From NCBI GenBank assembly GCA_019787685.1, contig JAHNUO010000006.1, positions 2,170,001 to 2,234,000 of the forward strand: a DNA stretch of 64,000 bases, written 5' to 3'. Positions 36,833 to 48,227 of the stretch are shown one piece after another (the stretch's first letter is position 1; every line of letters begins with the position of its first letter). The notes beneath the pieces were generated by a model that had not been told where the DNA came from, searched no databases, and was given only the letters and a program-made list of their open reading frames with translations. The translations under genes were made by a program, and so were the position numbers. This DNA comes from Chiua virens (Eukaryota > Basidiomycota > Agaricomycetes > Boletales > Boletaceae).

Positions 36833-36917
36833 GTCACGTGTGCCGCGTGACAGGCGTGATCAGACTGTTCGGAGTGTTCGGACTCTGCTCGGATGTTCGG
36901 ATGTTCGGAAACTCCAT
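36833..36917 (-). repeat. Right terminal inverted repeat of the KDZ element
   Basis: Reverse complement of the left repeat with three mismatches in 85 bp. Just inside it (36729-36820) are repeated GGCTGACT/GGCTGACC strings that may be subterminal motifs. A further copy of the terminal TGGAGTTTCC lies outside at 36963, in the orientation of the left end. Confidence 0.9.
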
Positions 36918-39803
36918 TTCCCAGGTGTCCTCGAAATTTGTCGCTGAAGCGCTGACGTAAGTTGGAGTTTCCTAATGATGATGGAATGAAAGCCAAGGCT
37001 CAAGCTCAAGCACTCAAATCTTTGTTTTCCGCCTACCTACGGATCGACTCGGGCTTTATTATATAAGTCATAGCTCTGGGGAAATTTGTAAGTCCTTATT
37101 GTGCTTGGCGATACCAAATGTTGCCTGTACCAGGACCCAGTCCGAACCGCGTCGTTGGTGGTAACCACTGGCACATCGGCTCTACGACATGCAGATCCGG
37201 CACCTTCGTGTTTCGTGACAGTAGTTAGCGTGTTCGATTCTGTGTCACACTGATTAACACACATGCGGCTATACGCTCGTATAGCTGCCTTGTTTTCTCT
37301 CAGCTCCATTCGAACCTTGTTTCCCCACCATTGTATCTCACCCCTTCCAACTTGATTTTTCTTTCATATCCATCGTGCATGCGCAGCTTATGGCTAAGCT
37401 CTCGTCCTGGCCTTATGGTCATATTTGTCAGTACGTCCGGTCACTTTAGCTCCATTCACCTTGCGGGTCAAAACCATCAGTTGGATACGCGACGCAGTTC
37501 CGTCGTGAGCGCAAGTGCTTGCACGAACGGCGGGGGCAGGAAGAGATATCATCGATGCGGTAAGTTCATGGCAAGAATTATGTGACAACCCGTTTGTAAT
37601 TCAGCTTGTGTCTTCTGTACGGCCTCATTTGAGGTCGAGAACTTCCGCTGTTTAGCCGTCAGCATCATCTAACGAAAAGCCATCACCACTCAGTCAAGCC
37701 CACATCATGGTAATTCAAACGGACAATCTTGGTTCCAGGTTTACCGTCGCGTATGAACTCAGTATAACGTAGGTGAGAAGCGCTGGGCCCTGCAACCTTA
37801 TAGGTATAAGGACAAGCCTGAGACAATTGAAGAGGAGAGCAAGTTCTGTGAGACTGTGAGTGCTATTCGTGTAACTTGAGACTAAATGTCCCGCCTAACA
37901 CGTCGTAAGCCTCTGTTCGGACGAAAATGGTAAGACTTACATGGCGCTCACCCGCGAAGGTCTGACTGTCAATACCGTTGACTATCAAGAAGGATGATTT
38001 TCATTTGGACCGCTGTTTGTGAGTGACAGACTGATGAACTTGAGATGATAGACCCGGGTCCAACTTAAATCAGTGTGACGTACTGAGCCATGGTTGATAT
38101 TGATCGTGCCAACATTGTCGTTGTGGTGAACAATAACGATCGCAGACACCGTTTCCCGATGGCGCCTGGCTATCATCTTTGCATCAATATATGGTGCGTT
38201 TCCAGCGCAGCAGGCCATCGCGGAGGCCATCCAGAGATGGGCATCCTTCATTTGTACAGTCTGGTTACGGGATACCGATCGAGGGCGCCAGTAAGGATGG
38301 CCATCTTGCTGGCAAACTCGAGTTCTGTGGTGAGTTTTAGCCCCACTAAAGTGTGCGCAGAAAATCTCTATGGACCGCGATTCGTCCTATCGGACTACGT
38401 CAAATCCATTGTGATCCCTGTAATGCATGCCTATGTACGTCCATGACCGTCAATCATGCTTCAGGGAGGAACTCATTTGCACTTGATAAGAATGGTGCCT
38501 CTACTATGGAATTCGTCCGGCGGTCAGTGCCGACATCAGATTGGGTACGTTCAGCTAAGGATAAACTTCATTGCGCCATCTTCGCTGGATGACAGTTGAC
38601 TTCACAAATCCGGCTCCTCGTACTTACGCCTTTACCACGCCACCCAGCTCATTTCCGCACAGAGCGGCGGCTTGCATCCTTGGCGAAAATACGTTCTTTT
38701 CTCCTGCTGGCTCCCTTCGCAGAGCACGCCATCGGTCCCCACATATCAGGGTTTCCGGCAAGGCTCGTCAAAAACGAGCTTCAATAAAGATATGTACCAC
38801 TGTAGTTCGCCAATCGATCATAGTCAAATTTCGTATGACCCTGCATTATCACATCCGCTCTCCCACCGAGGGCCTTGCGCACGTTCGAAATGAACGCTTT
38901 AGCATGCACGTTACCCACAGGACTTTCTTGTCGCATGGCGCATTCTCGCCATCTCCACAGTCATGGTGACCCTGCTTACCATATCGAAACTAGTTCTCGT
39001 AAGTCCAAGTTACCTTTCACAACAGGCTCAGGGTTAAGTATGACAGGAGACAATTGCATGCTTTGGATGGGAAACTTTACGTCATTGACACTTGGCATCA
39101 ACGATTGCGCAACCTTGGTCGCCACATATTGGTTACTATGCATATTGGTTGCTATGTGATTTGGGACACCACTGGGTGATAACGCGTGCGTCGTGGCACT
39201 TGAACTTGAGGCTTGAAGCTCAGTCAACAATGTTAATATGATCCGGCACGTGATTCAGATTCCGAATGATTACAAACTCCTTTAACTTGGGAGCTTTCAA
39301 TTTATGCTTGACAGAAAATAGGCGCGTCACGCGTTACGCCTAGTCGGTGGCATTGACAAGTGGCTAAGGGTCAGATAGGAGTGTGGGAGGACTCGGGGAC
39401 GAATGAGGATGAGTCGCCGATCTCAGGGTCATTGATCTTGCACTAGTACTGATCAGGCTAGTCACGGGCAAAAATAATGTTTTCCAAACCTCCTCAAGCT
39501 GGACAAGATTATCCACGCCAATGGATGAGAGGGCGATGCTGTCCTGACTGCGAGCCCCAATTCAGGTTATTCGGCCGAAACTTGGCAGGGGATTCAGACA
39601 AAATTTATGTAACGAACGTTGCTCTAGCGGGCTACTACGGAAGTAGCGGAACACATGTCGACCGGGCACTGTCGGAGTGGTAGATCCGGTGCAGCTTTTT
39701 AACGGTCCACCTAACTTCTTTTCGAGCCTTGAGGCCCTCCAAGAAACTCGACACCACCCAGTCAAAAGTCCCTTCACGCAATCGCCTGCTGCAGTGGTAC
39801 TTC
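36918..39803. other. Region without a recognised gene
   Basis: About 2.9 kb. A TATATAAG string at 37060 is a candidate core promoter. Some short plus-strand segments look exon-like: EKRWALQPYRYKDKPETIEE near 37780, followed by a GTGAGT donor, and GKTYMALTREGLTVNTVDYQ near 37940; also GKLEFC/ENLYGPRFVLSDYV around 38310-38400 across a GTGAGT...GCAG intron. I cannot join them into one frame or recognise a family. Possibly one or two lineage-specific or decayed genes. Confidence 0.4.
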
Positions 39804-41669
39804 ATGATGCATTCCGAGTCTTTCAGTGGGAACGTCCCACTCACGACAAGTGAGCTTCACGGTCTCACCGAGCTCACGAATAATTGATTCATCTCATTAT
39901 CCCAGGGGATCTGAACCAGTAAGCGGATCATCTCCTCGTGAATATAGCCTAAAACTTATCCCTGTATCATTTGTCGCCCAGATTCGACCGTGGTGATGTC
40001 TCTTTTATTATCGTCGCTGGCGCCATGGTGGCTTTCATGATTCCGGGCCTTGGTGCGCACGATTCTACGTTATGGACCCAGCGCATTCCGTTGAAGCTTT
40101 GTTATCCCAGCCTTTCTCTACTCTGGTTTGTCTAGGAGAAAGTCTGCATTGTCGTTGATCTGGGCCGTGACTGCAAGCAATGCCGTCTGCATCTTCCAGT
40201 GGTATATTTGGGGTTATTCATTGGCCTTCTCTCCCACTGCCACTAATGGATTCATCGGAAATCTCGCCAACTTTGGCTTGACGAATGTCCTCGATAATCC
40301 ATCTCCGGGCTCTCCGCTGATTCCCGACCTATTGTACAGCTTCTATCAGATGGAATTCGCTTGCGTGACAGTGGGGATATTGGTGGGTGGCATTGCCGAA
40401 CGCGGGCGGGTCCTGCCAACTACCATCTTTGTCTTTTTGTGGATGACACTCGTCTACTGTCCCTTGGCATGCTGGGCATGGAATGTGAATGGTTGGGGAT
40501 TCAAGTGGGGTGTGCTCGATTATGCTGGTAAGCCTCGTTTTAGTTCCATCATGTCGCACCGCTTAATGCTTTTACGTGTTGATAGGCGGGGGTCCCGTCG
40601 AGATCGGCAGCGGTGTTGGCGGCCTTGCATACGCCTGGGTCCTCGGACGACGACAAGAGAAAGAGCTACTGAACTTCAGACCTCATAATGTGTCCATGGT
40701 CAACCTCGGCACATTTATTCTATGGTTCGGATGGCTTGGATTCAACGGAGGCAGCGCATTTGGCGCGAACCTCCGCGCCGTGATGGCCATCTGGAACTCA
40801 ATGCTCGCGGCCTGCTTTCGGCGGAATTGTGTGGTGTCTCCTCGATTATCGCTTAGAGCGCAAGTACAGCATGGTCGGTTTTTGCTCGGGGACCATCGCC
40901 GGTTTGGTGGCTGCTACGCCGGCCTCAGGTTTCATCCCACCGTGGGCGGCTATCGCTATGGGTGTCGTCACCGGATTCGTCTGCAACTATGCAACGAAAG
41001 GTAAGAACCCATCGACCTGTCGATTCTTCGTCTTATCCGTCCTCCAGTAAAATTCTTCCTTAGGATCGATGACGCGCTTGACCTCTTTGCCGAGCATGCC
41101 GTGGGTGGTGTCATCGGTCTACTCGCGAACGGCCTGTTCGCATCCCATAGCATCATCGCCCTCGACGGTGTCAACACTAGTATCAACGGTGGTTGGATCG
41201 ATCACAACTATAAACAGCTTTACATCCAGTTCGCTTATGTCTGCGCTACCTGCGCTTACGCGTTTGTGGCGACGGCCATCATTGCCAAAGCCATTGATAT
41301 AATACCCGGCCTCCATCTCAAGACGACCCCAGAGGGTGAAAGCCTTGGTTTGGACGAAGTCGAGGTGAGTCCATGCTCGTTCGCCCGGACAACGCCATAA
41401 CATGAATCCCTTGGTCACAGATCGGGGAGTTTGCGAATGACTACATCGAAGTGCGGAGGGATTACTCTGATTGGACTGCCCTCGGCGATCGTATGAGTGT
41501 GCAAGTGTCTGAGGTCCCTACGACTGAGACCATTGACATCGGAAACCGGCACGGACAGTTAGACTCTCAGTTAAAGGACTATCTGAAAGCCAAAGAGGAG
41601 TTCATGCTCGAGTCCATCCCAGAAAAGATGGTGAACGAAGTCACAACACAAGTCGGCGAAGCGGTCTAA
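39804..41669 (+). CDS. amt1: Ammonium transporter (AMT/MEP family)
   Basis: Plasma-membrane ammonium uptake protein, about 508 aa, 11 predicted transmembrane helices. Exons 39804-39849, 39906-39918 (13-nt microexon), 39982-40052, 40111-40527, 40586-41000, 41048-41364, 41421-41669. Start MMHSESFSGNVPLTT, then FDRGDVSFIIVAGAMVAFMI. Pore twin-histidine blocks are PHNVSMVNLGTFILWFGW and FAEHAVGGVIGLLANG; the GGGPVEIGSGVGGLAYA loop is present. The hydrophilic C-terminal tail (DWTALGDRMSVQ...) is cytosolic and regulatory in the family. One extra base at 40819 (TTT, extra C, GGC) breaks the frame in the middle of the protein. Confidence 0.94.
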
Positions 41670-42045
41670 AAACGGAGATATGCAACTGGTTGGAAAGTTC
41701 AAAGACGACAATGACTTCTACATTCTCACTCCTTGACCCGAAATTTGAACCGTACGAATTTGAAGCGTTCTTAGCTTTTTTGCTTAGTTATTTTTCCAGT
41801 GCTCAGGTAGCCACATGTAAGATATATACTCACAATCCAAGCTAGTCTTCGGGTTATCACTTGGAAAGGAACTAATTGCACCCTCAGGCGAGATGTCAAG
41901 GGGTAGTGGGTTTGGGCAAGGATGTCACCAGACTCAACACCGTACTTAAGGAATCATAGAAAATGTACGAGATATATACAATCCAAACTTGGAGGTCAAT
42001 CTTTGATCATTGAAAAACGTTCAGAAATCGAGCTCGTACGCTTTG
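41670..42045. other. Convergent 3' intergenic region
   Basis: About 375 bp between the stop codons of the ammonium transporter and the prenylcysteine oxidase-like gene. 3' untranslated regions expected; nothing else seen. Confidence 0.5.
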
Positions 42046-43928
42046 GTCAACAGTCCCAACCCAGTACGAAATCACCACTGTCTGACATGTAGGTAGCATT
42101 TTCACGAACTCCAGTCTCGGATCTGGAAATCAAGGAGCCACAGATCCCCGAACCAAATTCTTCGTGGAGAAGGAGATCAACAACGTTACGTGAGGCGATC
42201 GTTTCAGTCTCCATGGTCGATATGAACCTATGGGGTATTTTATCAGGCGATCAAAAGACGGAAAGTGGAAAGTGGCTTACGGTTCGAACGCGTTTACATA
42301 GTAGAATCCCTGGTCAATCTTAACTGGGAGGGAAATTGGCAGTGGGAGGCAGGACTGGGTAAGCGTCCCACTGTCGTGCCACATATGAGCGAAAAGAATA
42401 GCAAATTCAAGGCATGAACACCGACCTCTTTCCTGTATATCCAACCAACATGGTCAAATGCTCTGGAAAGCCACTCATCCGAGATACGCTGTTTCGAGAA
42501 AATTTTGACCCTCCGCTCCTCTAGTTCGTTCCAATGGACCGCTCTCGTTCAGTTTACGAAGATGGCCGTGATACGACAGCGAGTTGAATTCAGGTTCAAC
42601 ACCGCCGGCCTCTACACCTTGTGAAGTCGTCAGAATCATTTGGGGTATAGAACTGCCTGGGGGCAGGCCAAAGTAATCTGCTTTCATGCTGTCATCGCGG
42701 GTAGTGAGGAGGGTAACGTGAAGATGGTAATAAGGTTGTGGAGAATCTGGTCAGCGAGATCTGAGGGAATTGAAATGCCCGTTTGATGGAAAGGGGCAGC
42801 AAGAATAATGCCTCTGTATACTTCTGTTCTCGAAGAAGTGCGAACGGTCCACAGGGGCGAGTCAGGAACGCGGGAGATCTCCTCAACCTAGATACAACGA
42901 ATCATTGTCTAGACCACCAGTGTACAATAGGCCATAGATGAAATCATACCTGGGTATCAAGATAAACATTGGCACCCGATTCATTGAGGAAATTCTCAAA
43001 TATACGGCGGTTACCTGAGGCTACGCCAACTGCACCGGTAGCAGCCATGGACACCATGCACCCCAATGCATGGATTTTACTGACATCCTAAACGATTCAG
43101 TTATGGTTAGTACACCTTCTCGAGTTGAGAAGGGCCCCGCGTACCTGACCATAATTGACACGTGTAGAAGCGTCGACCAATTCTTGTGAAAAAGCTGTGG
43201 AAACACCGTTTTCGGTGAGGTAATCGATGCACGTAGAATTATTCATTTGATCCCATTCGAATGTGGTAGCGAGGTCCGCTACGTCATCCCACCTGGGTGA
43301 CTCAGTTGTGTACAAGCCCACGAACCGCGAGACCAAATCCTGAACGCTTTAAAGCGCATCAGCAAAGTGGAATGGAGCAACTATACCTACTCACAGTTTG
43401 CTAGTTTTGATTGGAGCACGGTATCCATATTTCCATAACATTTTGAGTGTGGTCCACCAACTCTTGGAGTAACTCGAAGTATCCATCTGTAGTCAAACAA
43501 AAATGAGAATCCGATCATTGGCCGAAATAGACACAAAGACGTACAACCAGGACAAACTTGCTGCCGTCCCATATCCCCGTGTTCGAGAATTCGTCGCTAA
43601 AGTCGTCGAGAGAGAGGTTGAATTCCTTTGATGCCCTCATCAAATTCTTGTTCACATCAACAAATATGGAGGCACCGAGTTCAAGCGGTTGATAGGTGGG
43701 GTCGTCATAAGGATAAACGGTCGTGCTTCCTAGAGACGATACAAACGCGTCGGTGGAGCTGGCATGTAACTGAAAATGACACTCACGACCCCCAATGTAA
43801 GACGCGCGCTCGTAAACATCCACTTGCACGTCGAGTTCGGATCTTTGTTTGGCCTTTGATATCCAGAACGCGGCAGACGATCCGGCAGCGCCTGCTCCAA
43901 TGATAGCTATGCGAGAGGTTGGATTCAA
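42046..43928 (-). CDS. Prenylcysteine oxidase-like flavoprotein (N-terminus uncertain, frame breaks)
   Basis: FAD enzyme that oxidatively splits prenylcysteine to free cysteine and an isoprenoid aldehyde; usually lysosomal or secretory. Rossmann motif IAIIGAGAAGSSAAFW with the acidic VDVYERASYIGGR strand. Exons run 43928-43787, 43729-43548, 43486-43395, 43346-43145, 43087-42950, 42887-42426, 42370-42281, 42227-42046. C-terminus ...VKIDQGFYYVNAFEPFISTM ETETIASRNVVDLLL is typical. One base appears missing near 42743; extra bases sit near 42543 and at 42325. No ATG starts the first exon in frame: sequence upstream to about 44070 is hydrophobic in another frame, so a signal-peptide exon and another indel probably lie there. 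Confidence 0.82.
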
Positions 43929-44515
43929 GTCGACTACTTGTTCCTTCCGTAAGGATTGTCTGAGTGGCCTTGAGGAAGGGAAGCTTGAAGGGAAATTGGA
44001 AGGCGAGTATCAAAGGGCTAAATAATGAGACATATAAAAAGTGCGAGTGAACGAATACATCATCGTTTGGGTCGGCAAGGTCAAGGGTGGGTAAACCCTA
44101 CCACATAACTCATGGCAGTGCCATTCACACACTCGTCCATGCTGACGCTTACTCTGGAAAAGCAATCCGAAATTCAAGTCGAGAACAATGTGGACAGTTA
44201 CAATCCTTGTGTCGTGTGACGAAACTGAACGTGAACCTCCATATGTGCTAGATTCCCAGCACCTTCTATCATAAGTCCACGCAGTGTGAGCCCGAGATAC
44301 GACAAAATACTCAGGACCCACTGTTGGGACGTCGCACTAGGCCTAGCTCTTGGAATTCCCATTCGTGAGATTATTACAACCACTCTCAGATTATAATAGA
44401 CGTGCTGACCACGCTTGTAATACACCGGTGCTGTTCATAAGTTGAATATGTACTCGACTTGGAACGAGCCTGCAACCCGCTCTCTTTGGTCTCCATCCGA
44501 GTCTCACCTCCGTCC
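43929..44515. promoter_or_regulatory. Divergent region, prenylcysteine oxidase-like / F-box gene
   Basis: About 590 bp between genes pointing apart. The side next to 43928 probably still contains the missing N-terminal coding part of the flavoprotein. A 104-codon minus-strand frame (44010-44321) lacks recognisable features. Confidence 0.4.
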
Positions 44516-46264
44516 ATGTCTCACTCTGGTAACATCGAATTCTGGCCAATCCCACCCGAGGTTGCCGAGCAAGCCCTTCTTCTTTGCCACCCTCGTGACA
44601 TTGCCTCTTTCACTCAGACATGTCGCGCAGCATGTTCTCTTGTGAACGACACCCTAGATCAATACTTTTGGCGCCAATTATTCCTTTTATTTCCCTTCGA
44701 CGATCCCCGACAAACATGCCGAGGTCTCCGCAAAGACCTCCTATTCGACTGGAAAACGGAACTTCAGCGGAGAGTGCAAGTAGAGATCATCACGCGTAGT
44801 CCTCGGTCCACCTACGAGGAGCTTCATGCAACCCTGGCCACTTTACTCAGCGTCGTACGCTCCGCCTCGCCTGTCCCGCATGATTCCGAACGAATGCCAT
44901 CTCTCAGTCTGGCATGGGTGATGCACATATTGGAATCTACGAACATTTTACAGCTGTCCCTCTCCCCCCAGAGACGCGCTTTCCAGACACTTTCTCGCCT
45001 GCGCTCTTATCTTGCACTCACACTGGACAACGACGATGACGAATTCGGAAAGCTCCATTTGAAATCAAGGCGAACTACAAGTCGATCCCAGGTATATAAC
45101 CTCAGTAACTATCACAGGGACAACGACTGGGGTCCGTTTACGCCTAAGTCGAGAGAAGTGGATTGGTTTCATGTAGAATGTATCGTGAATGTCATATCCT
45201 TCAATCTCGCGGACCATTCAAGGCATTTTTGGGAACGAAGCCGCCTCGTGGTCTCGAAGCAACTCGAGCGTATTCAGCTCCTCATGCAACTAACCTCACC
45301 CCCCATGATTGGGCAGGAGTGGAGGGAAACTGGAGACGAATCGTTTCATTCATGGATTATCGGTGCGTTTTTTCACGTATCGTGGAATCATGTAATGAAA
45401 TGCTGAAACGGCGTCCCACTATAAAGTGATTTATTTGGTGAGTAACTTTTATTCGAGGAGCGACGACTTTCTAAACTCTTCATACCAGCTTTCAATGTAG
45501 ATGAGGTCCTTTTGCCGGTATATTGATGGACTCTGATTAACATGTGTCTTTCCAGTTTGCCGTCCAGAACCGCGGGGGCCACGCGCGAGGCGAATTATTC
45601 TTTGAAGATCCCCACTTTTCTGAAGCGACTCGCTTGATCGAGCTCAAACTATACCTCATAACTTCGGACGCAGTACCAAAGTACTACACCCTCGAAAGAT
45701 TTCCTCAGTCTGAGGATGCAATGTATCCAACACTTTATTTTTCTGGCTCGTCCTTCGGTATTCATGGCAATGAAGCCACAGTGGTCGGGTCAGTATACAT
45801 GTGTGACGATGGCGTGGTCCGCTGGCGATTTGTGAGTATTATGATGCATTTTTGTTCGTACGTGAAATGAAACGGTCTTGCAACAACCTCAGGTATCTGT
45901 ACGTGAGGGACGCATGCAATGGAGGTGATCCCTTAACTTTCCACATCCTATATCAATGTATCTTACCCAGATACTACAACACAGCTCGGAGGGGGTACAG
46001 CTTGGGGGCATAGCAAGCGCGATGGGAATTGTTGGAACTTGGACTGGTGCCCATCACGAGCGTGGTAGGCCACAGCGGTTTCTCCTACAGTCACTAAATT
46101 AACCCATGTTTGCCTTCCAGGGGATCCCGCTGGTAAGATGAAACATATGCTTTGGAAGACGAAGGTTGATGGCTTACCAATGCCGATACATAGGTCCTTT
46201 CTGGCTTTGGAAAGTACCCAACGACTTCCCAACGTCGATTCACGCTTTGATACCAGTCAGCTGA
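44516..46264 (+). CDS. F-box protein of the agaricomycete type (frame breaks)
   Basis: Probable substrate receptor of an SCF ubiquitin ligase. N-terminal F-box: MSHSGNIEFWPIPPEVAEQA, then HPRDIASFTQTCRAACSLV and YFWRQLFLLFPFDDPR. The long C-terminal part matches a layout common in mushroom F-box proteins: PHDWAGVEGNWRRIVSFMDY, FFEDPHFSEATRLIELKL, SGSSFGIHGNEATVVGSVYM, VRWRF, then SSEGVQLGGIASAMGIVGTW and GPFWLWKVPNDFP. Introns near 45363-45490, 45502-45556, 45834-45890, 45929-45970, 46066-46117 and 46130-46178 (approximate). One base seems missing near 45247 and another near 45976, and a third break near 45496 is likely. Confidence 0.8.
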
Positions 46265-46707
46265 GGTAGCTTGTGACAAATTTTATATTACATAATGTTA
46301 TGTTTGTTACGTAATATGCGTGGTTCTCTTATGGCTCTCAAATTTTTTCAGTGCTTCTTAGTTTTCCCCTCACTGAACTTTGCGTTTCAAAGTAACTCTT
46401 TGCCAATGTCGTTTGGCTACGGGTATACAAGTTAGCAGGGAAGAAGGATAGTCGTTTCAGGAGCTCAATTAAGCCGGAGCATTCTCCAGACCGACCGGTG
46501 GCTGCTTTTTGGAGCAGTTTGGAGAATGCTTGACTATGCAGCTCTGACATTCGATTACTGGTATACTGCATATCCATGAATCCCAGTGGCTGCGTAGTCT
46601 ACCGAGTAAGTAGTAGTAGTCCAAATAGATGTTCGTCCTTTCCAAAGTGCCCAATGATGATAGGTGGTGCGTATAATATGGAGATACAGATGGCCAAGTC
46701 AGGCCGC
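46265..46707. other. Convergent 3' intergenic region
   Basis: About 440 bp between the F-box and membrane-protein stops. AT-rich around 46280-46310; nothing recognised. Confidence 0.5.
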
Positions 46708-47676
46708 TCAATACTGTGGGCGGTACAGGGGATATTCGTCTGTTTCTTGTAATTTGTAGTCTTGGTCCAAGTGCAGCTTGTTGCCGGCCAGCGTGTACAT
46801 GAGCACGATAATGTACTCCATGACAACCTCCATGACGACATAGATCTGCCATGATCCAGTGAACATGTTGAATTTGGCCAGGGCGCTATTGGAATCGGAG
46901 GATCCCGTAAACGAGCTGGATGAAAAGGTGGAAAGTATGCTGTATAACGTGCGGACCGCAAGGAAGGGTAGGGCAGTTGAGACTACAATGAGCAACTATT
47001 TACCAAGTTAACCAACGTGAAGTATAGACGATAGAAGATGGTTACTCACCTGCTTGCGGAATTTCATGAGCTGGTATCGGATGCCCCATTGCAGGGCAGT
47101 GACGGCAATCAAGGCGATATATAGCCCTGCAAAGAGTAGTACACCGACGCGACGCTCCGTCTCGGCAGTCGAACCACTGTTCGAGGACGTTATACCGAGA
47201 ATCATGAGGACCAGAGCTGCGATGCCAACAAGGTGGAGAATTTTGAATAGGTAAGGGAATTTCCTCTCTCCGTCTGCTCCCTCGGTTCTGACGATGTGTG
47301 ATTCCCTAGATGAAGGCACTTGTTCCTGATGGACTCACATTATTTCCAGTAGCCCGAGGGTGCTGAGCATCAAAGGTGATAAGCCTGATGCCTCGAGGGC
47401 GTAACCTCCTATATACAGTCCAAGCACGGCTGGTGTAATCGATTCTGCGGCAACTAACAGTACACCACCAACGATACGGACTGAAAAGGAAAGGTTAGCG
47501 ACGTCGGATTGCGACTTGTCAATTGATCAAGACTCACTCAAGGAGAAAATGACCAGTAATAGCCATCCCCTTTCTCTGATACCATACCGGAAGACTATAC
47601 GAAGCGCAAGAAGGAGGATGGGAACGTATATTGCGATCGTCACAGCGGAAATAATGCCTTGCGCATCGAGGGCCAT
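46708..47676 (-). CDS. Seven-transmembrane fungal membrane protein (DUF7702-like)
   Basis: Function unknown. Exons 47676-47538, 47480-47339, 47305-47050 and 46995-46708 give 274 aa with about seven hydrophobic segments, for example AVTIAIYVPILLLALRIV, GWLLLVIFSLIRIVGGVLL, HLVGIAALVLMILGIT, LLFAGLYIALIAVTALQW and EVVMEYIIVLMYTLAG. Layout and the C-terminal HLDQDYKLQ-type tail resemble a widespread fungal family annotated DUF7702; I am fairly but not fully sure of the family. The second intron is only 33 nt. Frame intact. Confidence 0.78.
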
Positions 47677-48227
47677 CTTGGAGAGTAGACGAAGGGGTTA
47701 TTAACTGCGAGAGAAAAGACTGTGAAGCATGTTGGGATAAGGGTTCCTCCTTTATGTACCAGACCACGCGTCAGTAGAGGCAGTGATAAGTCACCCATCC
47801 TTCCCTGATGGAGGCAGTGCGGATTCTATAACTGCGGCACCCTGACGTATAGACGATGAGACAAAAATACCCGAAATGCACAGGTCGCATCATGCCAGTG
47901 AGCACGGGATACAGATAATCCCGTGCTGTGTGTCGGTGTCGCTTTTTGCGAAGCGTTGTTGGGAGAAAACCCACCGGGTCCGTAGCAGACGTAGTACAGC
48001 CCTCAACCTGGCGATTCCGATGGGACCCGTCTGAAACACTGCATGCAACGTATCGCTCGAAAGCGCCACAATTTTTGAGGCGCTCGGGATGAGAATTGTG
48101 ACAACTGAATCGCGTTAGTACTAACACTCTCCCCTAGAGAATATGACTCGCCGGAGACACTATGTAGACCGGAACACAGCCACTTATACCTAATTTTCAG
48201 TTGACATTTCCATTGCATCTTGGAGCA
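47677..48227. promoter_or_regulatory. Divergent promoter region, membrane protein / LAS1
   Basis: About 550 bp between two start codons facing apart. No TATA box or repeat that I can support. Confidence 0.45.

Larger units (their letters stand above)
29811..36917. mobile_element. KDZ DNA transposon, 7.1 kb, apparently intact, with 85-bp inverted repeats
   Basis: Bounded by 85-bp inverted repeats (29811-29895 and 36833-36917) that differ at only three positions. It carries a KDZ transposase with CxC5/CxC6-type cysteine clusters (minus strand, 34461-36674), a GRF zinc-finger protein (plus, 32158-34274) and a smaller protein with SUMO-interaction-like motifs (minus, 30736-31302). All three frames are uninterrupted, in contrast with many host genes here. 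No 8-bp target duplication is visible directly at the ends (flanks TCCACGTA and TTCCCAGG). Near-identical ends and open genes suggest recent movement. Confidence 0.88.

Noticed and set aside
29803..36925. 8-bp target-site duplication at the transposon ends
   Set aside because: The bases directly outside the inverted repeats (TCCACGTA and TTCCCAGG) do not match; the duplication is absent, mutated, or the ends are offset.
37037..37309. 90-codon minus-strand frame next to the transposon
   Set aside because: No motif and no promoter or splice support; length is within chance expectation.
44010..44321. Minus-strand frame upstream of the prenylcysteine oxidase-like gene as its first exon
   Set aside because: It contains no signal peptide and ends in a stop in the frame needed; the true N-terminus cannot be settled from this sequence.
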